Below are positions 1 through 7,078 of a DNA stretch of 15,384 bases, in pieces. How positions within the stretch are numbered: position 1 is the first letter of the stretch; each line of letters starts with the position of its first letter. The position numbers and the translations under genes were made by a program. The stretch is from Irineochytrium annulatum (Eukaryota > Chytridiomycota > Chytridiomycetes > Chytridiales > Chytridiaceae): assembly GCA_027600665.1 (NCBI GenBank), contig JADGJL010000696.1, positions 1 through 15,384 on the forward strand, written 5' to 3'. The notes below the pieces were generated by a model. That model made no database searches. It was not told the origin of the DNA and was given only the letters and a program-made list of their open reading frames with translations.

Positions 1-813
1 TCGTCGGCTTCCTCCACTCCACTGACACTTCACCTTTGGACACGCGTCGGGACTCGCTCAAGCAACCCTCCGAGGACGAACAAGAGCGATATTGTGAAGA
101 CCTTTCGCTCCGACCAAGGGGAGGCCACCTCCAAACGCTTTTCCGATTTCCAGGCCGCCCATGGCATCACACACGAGCTCACGGACACCAACTGCTCGTG
201 GCAGAACTCCGTGGCCGAGCGCCCGATCCGCACACTCTTCACCGTCGTACTCACTCTTTTATTCCAAGCCCAGCTACTGAAGTCCTTCTGGAGTTTCGCG
301 TTCACGCACGCCACTTACCTCTATAACATCATGCCACACTCCTTCCTCCGCCAACGTTCACCGCACGAACTTCTCTACGGCACCCCCCCGCGCCTCACGG
401 CTCTTCACCCATTCGGATGCCTTTGCTTTGTACCACTCGCCGATGCCCAACGCCAGGACCGACTCAGCCCAACTGGCCTCTCCTGCCTCTACCTTGGTTC
501 GGACCCGGCCCATCCCGACAACGGCATCTTCGTCTCTACCGCCACCGGCCACATTTCCCCGCACCGCCTCCTCGGCACCCGTTTCCACGACAACTCCTTC
601 CCCGGCCTGCCTGACCAGCCCGGCGACGCCCATGCGTTCGCCCATTACCAGTCGCTCCCTGCACATCTCCCCCTGTTGGGGGAGGGGAATCGCGCCTTCA
701 CCGACGCCGCCACAACAGGCGTAGATGCGACAGCGGACGACGCGGCAGAACAACCACTGTCCACCAGCGTCAAGGTCCACGCGCCACCCTACGACCTCGA
801 TGCGCTCATGCCG

Positions 814-1027
814 GTAAGTATCCCACGCCCCGTCACCAAACACCGCGTAGTGGGCCTAGGGCCACGCGAAGCGCCACGTGGGCGACACCGCACAGTGGGC
901 CTGCGGGCCGTGCGAGGCGCCGTGGGCGATTCCGCGTGGTGGGCCCGCGGGCCGCGCGAAGCGCCATGTGGGCGATCCGGTCGACAGGCGGCGGTAGGAA
1001 TACGAGTGACTAACGACATTGCTCCAG
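814..1027 (+). other. intron-like segment within the copia pol region
   Basis: The segment starts with GTAAGT (814-819), has the branch-site-like GACTAAC (1005-1011) and ends in TCCAG (1023-1027). This matches the splice signals of the host genes in the window, though 214 bp is longer than most of them. Removing it joins codons in phase 0 and puts the acidic linker of 1028-1081 in the same frame as the reverse transcriptase that follows, leaving only the TGA at 1082. It contains the three-copy 45-bp repeat. A spliced intron in a retrotransposon genomic RNA would be lost at each round of copying, so this may be a late insertion or decay that mimics an intron. Confidence 0.45.
851..984 (+). repeat. 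GC-rich tandem repeat, about 45 bp x 3
   Basis: Three degenerate copies begin with TGGGCC at 851, 896 and 940 (periods 45 and 44 bp). Each copy runs TGGGCC, then GGGCC, CGAAGCGCC (GAGGCGCC in copy 2) and GTGGGCGA. The copies differ by several substitutions and one or two small indels, so the expansion is not recent. The array lies wholly inside the intron-like segment. Copies 1 and 3 hold CACGTGGG- and CATGTGGG-type E-box-like cores. Confidence 0.8.
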
Positions 1028-1102
1028 GAGACGGACGAACGGGATGATGCCGACTTCAAGGATGTGAATGAGAACGACAACTGAGCAGTTACCAGCGACC
1101 AC

Positions 1103-2134
1103 ATGGAGCTCAATACGGAGCGAGGGGGCGCGGGTGACCTCGAGCCTGACCTACCCTGGGAGGATGACGCACTGGACCTAAACACCGGACTAGACGGGCG
1201 ATACTGGGCCACGGCGCCCTCCTCAGTGGAAGGGGGACGGCAGCGGCCACCTCGTCAGACCCGCGCCCCGGAACGACTCGCACTGCTCGTGACGGCGGCA
1301 TCGGCCCCTGAACTATCGACGGCCGCCGGCAACGTCCCGAACCCACAACAGTCCACGTTGGTGGATACGGATTTGCTCAAGGACCCGCACAGCATGGAGG
1401 AAGCTAGGGGACGACGTGACTGGGAACAGTGGCACGACGCGATGCGCCAGGAATATGGCGCATTGCTGGGTCGAGGAGTCGGACGACCAATTGAGCGACC
1501 CAAGGGGAAGAATGTGGTTGGCTGCAAGTGGGTCTTCCGGGTAAAAAGAAAGCCCGACGGGACGATACGCTACAAAGCCCGACTGGTCGCGCAAGGCTTC
1601 ACGCAGTGGTTTGGCCAGGACTACACTGACACGTTCTCCCCTGTGCTCCGAGCCACGACATTACGATGGCTGTTCAATTACGTCTTGGAAACGGGCCAAC
1701 GCATGAAACTCATGGACATCACAACCGCATATCTGTACGGGGATATGGACGTAGCCGTGTATATGGAACAACCCACGGGCTTCGATGATGGTACGGACCG
1801 CGTCTGGCTCCTGCAACATAGCCTGTATGGGACCAAACAGGCTGGGCGACAATGGAATATCAAACTAACGACCCACATGATCGAGAACGGGTGCTCGGCA
1901 TCTCAGTGCGACCCATGTCTTCTCATCAACCGGAGCAACGGATCGCGAGTGGGAGTGTATGTGGACGACCTGTTCATGGCCGGAACCCCGACAGTCAACG
2001 AATCAGTGAAGACGATGATTACCGGAACCTTCAAAGCCAGCGATCAGGGGCGCGCCTGCGTACGCCCTCGGTGTGGAATACACCACGTTACCAGACGGCC
2101 GACTCATGATAACGCAGGAAAAGTTTGTCTCTGA
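1103..2134 (+). pseudogene. copia reverse transcriptase (RVT_2 type), frameshifted at the end
   Basis: After an acidic, low-complexity linker (1103-1390) the RVT_2 domain begins at about 1400 with WEQWHDAMRQEY. It continues with CKWVFRVKRKPDG (about 1522-1560) and YKARLVAQGFTQ, then the first catalytic Asp in LMDITTAYLYGD (about 1711-1746). The substrate loop LYGTKQAGRQW and the catalytic YVDD (1961-1972) follow. All three expected carboxylates are present. The reading frame (frame 2) loses similarity near 2045-2060, and the family match continues in frame 3 from about 2061, a clear frameshift, so the 3' residues in this frame are not genuine. No ATG near 1103 need be a real start: in copia this is an internal part of a polyprotein. 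Confidence 0.9.
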
Positions 2135-2975
2135 CTTGGTGCAGAAGTTCAAGATTCACGAAACGGCTCCGGGATTACACGGGCGCATCAAACCATCAAC
2201 CATCCCCATGGATCCGTCCTATAGACCTCGACGTCGAGTCGCAAGCGAACCCCTCACTAAAAGGCCATATCGACAGCTTATAGGATCACTCATGTACCTC
2301 AGCAACCAGTCACGCCCAGATATATCGTATTCGGTGTCCATCCTAGCCCGGCACATGGATGCGCCAACGGATGATCACTGGGTCGCGCTATGGAAATTAT
2401 TTGGTTACGTTGTCAGCACGCACGATTACGGTTTGCTCTACTCAGCGGCTAGAGTGGCAAAACCTTTCTGTTACGGCTCCAGCGACGCAGGCTTCAGCGA
2501 CGCATCGTACAAGAACGATCTAGACGACGGGTGCTCCCAAGCCGGCTACTTGTTCTTTTACGGACATAATCTCGTGTCCTGGCGTTCATTCAAGATCAAG
2601 GAGCCATCTCGATCATCCACCGAAAGCGAGGACAAGGCCCTGTGCGACGCTGCCTGTGAGGCAAGCTGGATCAAGAAAGTGTTCGCCGACCTCGATCTAA
2701 CTCCGCACCCCATCATCATCTATGAGGACAACAAGTCAGCATTAGATCTCGCGTCTAACCCCGTCTTTCACGACCGTACAAAGCACCTGAGCAATTCCTA
2801 CCATTTCACCCGATACGCCGTCCGCAACGGTGACATCGAACTCGTACCACTAGGAACTAAAGGCATGATGGCCGACATACTAACCAAGGCACTATATAGA
2901 AAGGAGTTTGAGTCGCATCGGTGGGACATGGGAATTCGAGCCCTGGCCGATATGGTGGGAGACCGACTTACGTGA
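2061..2975 (+). pseudogene. copia reverse transcriptase thumb/connection and RNase H
   Basis: Frame 3 resumes the polyprotein after the frameshift. It contains ALGVEYTTLPDGRLMITQ (the usual FLGIEI..gi.isQ region), YRQLIGSLMYLSNQSRPDIS (about 2268-2327), then RNase H. The RNase H acidic residues sit in SSDAGFSD, SSTESEDKAL (about 2614-2645) and EDNKSALDLASNPVFHDRTK (about 2727-2785), and the domain closes with ADILTKAL (about 2872-2895). The usual Tyr after SSTEAE is replaced (SSTESED), but the acidic positions remain. The stop TGA at 2973-2975 is followed 35 bp later by the polypurine tract, the normal distance for a copia 3' end. Confidence 0.9.
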
Positions 2976-2997
2976 GCCCGGGCTCGGGGAGGGAGCT

Positions 2998-3045
2998 CAA
3001 CCACGAAGTTAGGGGAGGGTGTTCGGTCGGTAAGCTTCGTGGTTG
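2998..3045. repeat. 11-bp perfect inverted repeat around the polypurine tract/LTR start
   Basis: CAACCACGAAG at 2998-3008 and its exact reverse complement CTTCGTGGTTG at 3035-3045 flank a 26-base loop. The loop contains the polypurine tract and the first bases of the presumed LTR. In RNA this would form a stem-loop that displays the purine tract in the loop. Confidence 0.85.
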
Positions 3046-3100
3046 CGCTCATGCGCCATGTGGGCTAAGTTGGTGTAGTGCAACAATCTATTATTTTCCC
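3011..3100 (+). repeat. polypurine tract and presumed start of the 3' LTR
   Basis: AGGGGAGGG (3011-3019) is a typical plus-strand priming tract. It is followed directly by TGTTCGG (3020), which has the TG start of an LTR and sits 45 bp after the RNase H stop. A TATA-like stretch occurs at about 3174-3191. No matching CGAACA-type end was found up to 3700, so the LTR right end is unknown and the LTR may be truncated. The 5' LTR is outside the window, so the LTR cannot be verified here. Confidence 0.5.
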
Positions 3101-3599
3101 CTCCACGACGGTGCTGACGATGACCGGGACGGCCCCAGCGATACTCTGAGGTACTGGATGTTCTAATATGAATGGATATAAGTTATATATCTGGGTTGCC
3201 GACTTATTTTTTTTTTTTTCGAGTAGTTTGAGGTTTACTAACCTTTTCAAATAGAGGGGCATGACCTAACGTTGCTGAAACCGTTGCTTCCGACGTAAGA
3301 GGGGCTGTGATAAACAAGAACCCAGTATCTTTTATTTTTGATCTCTCTGGGGCGATCTCCAATCAGCAAGCTTACAGTCTATCAACGTCTAAAATCAACC
3401 CATCGAAGAAGGAAATAAAATTAAAAATAAAAGTGGAGGATGACTTCCACTGGGGGGTGGTGAACTTCTAGTGCGAGTAAGTCAATACATAGAGATTGGG
3501 TTAAAGGAACTCAGATAAGAAAGGAAGAGAAAGAAACCGCATTCGTGTCAAACGAAAAATGAAAGGAAGGAAAACGCGACGAGAGTGTAACTAAGACCT
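3100..3599. other. AT-rich gene-free stretch
   Basis: No convincing coding region on either strand. It holds a T-tract (about 3208-3220), stretches of A-rich sequence and a short hairpin, AGTGGA/TCCACT, at about 3432-3451. Part of it may be the rest of the retrotransposon LTR, and the right part is the likely 3' untranslated region of the minus-strand gene that ends at 3600. Confidence 0.6.
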
Positions 3600-6344
3600 C
3601 TACTGGGGAGGAGTGAAGTGGTAGTACGAATCGGCGAAGGTGAACCACCGCGTGAAGGGCCCCTTTTAAAGAAAAAGGATTAGGATGGAGAAAATAATCT
3701 ACAATGAAATAAAAAAGTTAAGGTCAAAATTGCTTTGCCTACCTCAGGCGCGTCGACGCGGATGACCGGGTTCATTGCGGAGTAGTACAAGGAGTTTCCA
3801 GAGGCCTCCAAAATCCCAACCCTCCCTCCGTAGCACATCCAGGCGTCCTCTTGTTTGATAGTCCCATCCTCCCTCATGAACCAGTGCATCACATCGCCGT
3901 CGCCATTGCGGACGTAAGAGATTGCGGGTGGGGTGCGAGGCTCCGTAACACCCCATCGGACCTGGAGGTTGGCCTCCGCGTCCCACTCGACGCCACCGTC
4001 CGCAGTGTGGTCGAGGACGCCGTCGGCGGTCATGCTGAGGAAGTCGCGGAGGAGGCCGTTCGTCGAAGCGAAGGTCAGGAACGAGCCGACCTGCGGGTAA
4101 CCCTCGTGGGAGCCCTGGGCGACGTACACGACCGGCTTGACGCCCTTAGTCTGGAAGCCGTTCGGCGTACCGTCGGCGTTCCACGTGCGTCGGCTGTACT
4201 GGTCATCATTCCCTGTTTTAGTTTTGCATTAGATACCCCCAGAGGTTTTCTGAAGTAAGGTTTACCATGGTGGTCCATCCAGAGCTGCGACGGCTTGCCC
4301 GTGTTGCGGTTGAAGCGGATGACGACATGCTCAAGGTCTGCGAGTTAAAGCAAATCGTTAGCACACATACCGAGGAAAACTAATGGAAGTTTAAAGAACG
4401 CACCAGAGAAGTGGTTCTGGATCACGGTGCCGGGGATAGACGACGCGATTGCCAACAGGGCCAGTTGGCGGGGTTCCATGAAGAGCCGCAGACAACGTCG
4501 GCAATGGTCGATGCGCCGATGTAATTGCCCTGATTATAACCCCACCATGTCCTGTAAAACAAGCTGAGAACACACCACAACTTGAATGAAATCAAACTCA
4601 AATTCCGTCATACCAGTAAAAAACGTCGACGGCGTTGACCTCCGGCTTATCGACGGCGATAGCGTACACCGGGATGTTGTTGATGTTGTTTTTGGCGTTC
4701 GGGGATCCGCACAGGCTGCAAAGAAAAAGTTAATTTAAATTGCAGCGTGACAGAAATAGGTGGTAAAATTAACACAAACATTGGGAGTTGGTTGCAGTCG
4801 GACCATCCGGCCGCACCGCCCATGTGCCCGTACACGTTGCTGCCGTCCGGCATCATGGGGGTCAGGTACTCGTAATTGAACTGGTCCTCCGCCGACGAGG
4901 CGTGGTGGGACAAGGACATGAGGTTGGAGCGGAGGTTGTGATCGTTGGCGGACACCTGGGAGCCGTCGCCGGAACCGGGCGCGTTGCGCTGCCAGAGGGT
5001 GACCTGCGAGAACCAGTCGAGGGGGTCGACGGGGAAGTAGCTCTCGGACGGGTGGACGCGGTACACGGGCGCGTAGGCGCGGATGATGGAGGCCCATTGG
5101 GGTGGCGGGGTAAAGTCCGGGTTGCCGAACTTCGCGCTCTCTGTGTACGACAAGATGTGGTAAGTTTAAAAAGGCTGGAGAAGAAAAAAAATTTAAAATC
5201 CCTACTCTTGGAGTAAAAGTCGCAGCTGTCGGGGGTCAGGGCTGGCAAAATGTTGCGAGGGCCGCTGCACTTCAAGAACCCGTTCGAGTTGAAGCCGAGG
5301 CAGTTAGACATCGAGTTGCATGCCCTCGCAAGGAGGCCCAGGTTCTTGCCCGTGCCCTGGGAAGGGCAGTCGACGACACCCTGCGCGCTGCCAACGCGGG
5401 CGTCCGAAGATTTGGCGATATTGTAGTCAGCAACGTCAGCAAAGGGGTTAGACCACATCTGGTTCGGCTGGCCGTTCCCGCACTGCCAGAGGGTCGTGCT
5501 CGCGCCGACGGCCGGGCTGTTCCCGTTAGCATCCAGGCAGTACTGGTCCGTGTAGGAAGGCACGATGTTGTGGGTGCCTGACTTGTAGTGCCACAGTTGC
5601 CCCGCCTCGCCCGAAAGCGAATAAAAGCCGACAGTATAGCCGTTACCCGTGGCGGAGCCGAAGACGTCCAGGTAGAGCGACTGATCCGCGAGGGACTGGA
5701 CGCGGAAGTTGACGCCGTCATCGGTGGGGAGGATGCGGAACTGCTGCGTCCAAGTGTTGGCGCAGGTCGTGACTATGGCGCCCTTGTAGTACCCGTTGGC
5801 CGAGTCGAGGCACAGGTTGTTTGTGGTTGTGATTGGGTTCCAACTAGTTATTGAAATATAATTAGTTTCATGTACTCATGTACTCGACAACGTAAGAAAA
5901 GTTGAACACCCACTCCGCAACAAGCTCCGTCACTGACGTGTGCTGAAAGATCTGGTTGGGCATGCCCGTGCATGGCCACAGGTTCAACTTGCTCCCGGGG
6001 GTAGGTATACCGCCGTATACGTCGAGACAAAAAGAGTCGGTGTAAGTGGGCGTCCAGCTGTTGCTGCCGGGGAGCTGGTGGAAAATCTGCTCGGTCCCGT
6101 GCGTGTCGTAGTAGATACCGACGACCGCTTCAGCAGAGGAGGCGCCGCCCCAGACTGCCATGAAAAGGTTAGGCGGACTGTTGGTCTGCACGCGAAAGTT
6201 GGTGCCGTTGCCCGTTGGGAGAATTGTGAACAGCTGGGACGGGCTTGCCGCATCGCAGGGGTTGGCCAGGAGGTAGCTCGCAACGCCGAGGGTGGAGTCG
6301 AGGCACAGGCCTCCAAAGGTCTTGATGGGGGCGAGGGCGGCCAT
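3600..6344 (-). CDS. ricin-B lectin x2 / apple-like / VPS62-domain protein, 8 exons, one frame break
   Basis: Minus-strand exons: 6344-5938, 5843-5206, 5140-4780, 4715-4614, 4551-4404, 4337-4266, 4212-3743, 3662-3600; introns are 53-94 bp, GT-AG, phases agree. The product is about 753 aa. Residues ~5-275 form two beta-trefoils, each with CLD starts and three Q-x-W/F motifs (QLF, QIF, QIF; QQF, QLW, QMW), which in this fold bind carbohydrate. Residues ~285-348 form a Cys-rich stretch (CNSMSNCLGFNSNG) like an apple/PAN domain. Residues ~352-753 match VPS62/DUF946: YAPVYRVHPSESYFPVDPLD, IPVYAIAVDKPEVNAVDVFY, DLEHVVIRF, VVYVAQGSHEGY, GLLRDF, ending TPPQ. The start 6344 is the first ATG after an in-frame stop upstream; no signal peptide is seen, so the protein looks cytosolic unless an upstream exon is missed. 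Exon 5 cannot be read in one frame (see findings), so this is either a pseudogene or a sequence error. VPS62 is linked to vacuolar sorting by yeast screens; its molecular role is unknown. Confidence 0.85.
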
Positions 6345-6410
6345 GGCGTTCGCAGTTTTGGACGTCGGGATGAAGGAGACGACGTGGCAAGTCGCCCTCT
6401 TTTAAATCGC

Positions 6411-6435
6411 TAAGACCGGAATTCGGTAAGACCGG
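6411..6435. repeat. 9-bp direct repeat TAAGACCGG, period 16
   Basis: TAAGACCGG occurs at 6411-6419 and 6427-6435, about 67-91 bp upstream of the ATG of the minus-strand VPS62-type gene. Two identical sites one and a half helical turns apart upstream of a start could be factor-binding sites, but the factor is unknown and chance is possible. Confidence 0.5.
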
Positions 6436-6864
6436 TGAATGATTACGCTGCAGTCAAATTCTGCAGGATAAGAACTGCACTCACGCAGGTCCGCTGTTTG
6501 GACCCTGACCCCCATCCGCCCTCACTCGCCTCGCTATGCTGGATCGGTTGCGCCCGCGCACGAAACTGCAACGGCGTGCATGTCCGTGCACACGTCCGCG
6601 CATGGCCGGTGTGCGCGGTGCATTATGACCGGAGTGATTAATATTGACATTGCATACAGCAAACAGCAAAAATTTAGCTCGCATGGGCGCCGTGTCAGGA
6701 GTCGGAACGGTCAATTTTGATATATCGCTTTTAGCTATCACAGATAAATTAATCCCTTACGAAGCTTGCTGCAAACAGTTGACGTTGAAAACGGAAATAA
6801 CTGGAGCGAATACTTTAATAGCTCACTTGATCGTAGTGATTCAGTGTCGAATCTATGGCTGGGC

Positions 6865-6880
6865 GGACACTGCAGTGTCC
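6865..6880. promoter_or_regulatory. perfect 16-bp palindrome in the divergent promoter region
   Basis: GGACACTGCAGTGTCC reads the same on both strands. It lies about 200 bp upstream of the transporter ATG and about 520 bp from the VPS62-type start. A symmetric site of this size suits a dimeric DNA-binding protein; function is not shown. Confidence 0.4.
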
Positions 6881-6989
6881 TTGCCGATGCCTAAGCCTGC
6901 GCTAAAATATACCGGCTGCCCGAAAGACTGATGGTTGCAAGCGGTTTCGTCCCAATCACTGTCACCTATTCGACTATTGGCATAATAAT

Positions 6990-7070
6990 ATGAGATTAAC
7001 ACTTTTTCCTTGTCATAATGTAAGGATGCGTCGGTTCGTGATAGTGTGTGGAGGCCTGAAGAAAAAGTAA
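6990..7070 (+). promoter_or_regulatory. upstream ORF in the presumed leader of the transporter gene
   Basis: Two in-frame ATGs, at 6990 and 7026, share a TAA stop at 7068-7070, giving 26 or 14 codons. The stop is only 8 bases before the transporter ATG at 7079. If the transcript starts upstream of 7026, this short frame would be scanned first and could lower or condition translation of the transporter. The transcription start is not known. Confidence 0.4.
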
Positions 7071-7078
7071 TCACGAAC

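Larger units (their letters stand above)
1..1084 (+). pseudogene. copia integrase, C-terminal part of the catalytic core and linker, partial
   Basis: Frame 1 carries the second integrase catalytic Asp (RSDQGE, Asp at about 106-108) and the Glu of SVAER (about 211-213). The two are 35 positions apart, one fewer than canonical, because a Gly codon of the usual RSDxGGEF motif is missing. Downstream come the typical copia segments LHPFGCLCFVPL (about 403-438) and LYLGSD. Left of about position 70 the integrase-like reading VGFLHSTDTS is in frame 3, suggesting a frameshift near 70-85; this is less certain because frame 1 is also open there. After about 620 the protein becomes a low-complexity linker. 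Frame 1 stays open to a TGA at 1045-1047, through a GC-rich repeat. If 814-1027 is removed as an intron, the frame instead continues as an acidic linker to a TGA at 1082-1084, in frame with the reverse transcriptase that follows. In either reading the polyprotein is interrupted. Confidence 0.85.
1..3100 (+). mobile_element. Ty1/copia LTR retrotransposon, decayed, 5' end outside the window
   Basis: The order integrase, reverse transcriptase, RNase H is that of Ty1/copia (Pseudoviridae-type) elements; Ty3/gypsy has integrase last. Recognisable landmarks are the integrase Asp and Glu motifs near 103-225, the YVDD catalytic box at 1961-1972, the RNase H motifs SSTES and EDNKSAL (about 2620-2750), ADILTKAL just before the end, and a purine tract at 3011-3019 followed by TGTTCGG, where a 3' LTR would start. 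Gag, protease, the primer binding site and the 5' LTR would lie left of position 1. The element is broken by a TGA at 1082-1084 and a frameshift near 2045-2062, and probably by another shift near 70-85, so it is most likely a dead copy. I could not find the right LTR boundary (an expected CA end pairing with TG); 3100 is only a nominal end. Family assignment is secure; extent is not. Confidence 0.9.
6345..7078. other. divergent intergenic region (candidate shared promoter)
   Basis: This ~730-bp stretch separates the minus-strand VPS62-type gene from the plus-strand transporter gene, so it should hold both promoters. It contains a GC-rich block at about 6540-6620 rich in GTGCA/GCGCA, then a distinctly AT-richer part (about 6640-6850). 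A 95-codon open frame at 6644-6931 shows no family resemblance or splice logic, and I do not call it a gene. No tRNA or other RNA gene was recognised. Confidence 0.7.

Noticed and set aside
358..843. Minus-strand open frame (161 codons) opposite the integrase
   Set aside because: Antisense to recognisable copia integrase; no known motifs.
3851..4258. Plus-strand open frame over VPS62 exon 7
   Set aside because: Shadow of an exon with strong VPS62 motifs on the minus strand.
6540..6620. GC-rich GTGCA/GCGCA block considered as an RNA gene or binding array
   Set aside because: Only short, irregular matches; no stable extended stem and no tRNA-like features.
6644..6931. Plus-strand open frame of 95 codons in the divergent intergenic region
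   Set aside because: No family resemblance, no splice or leader context, and its base composition is unlike the neighbouring genes.
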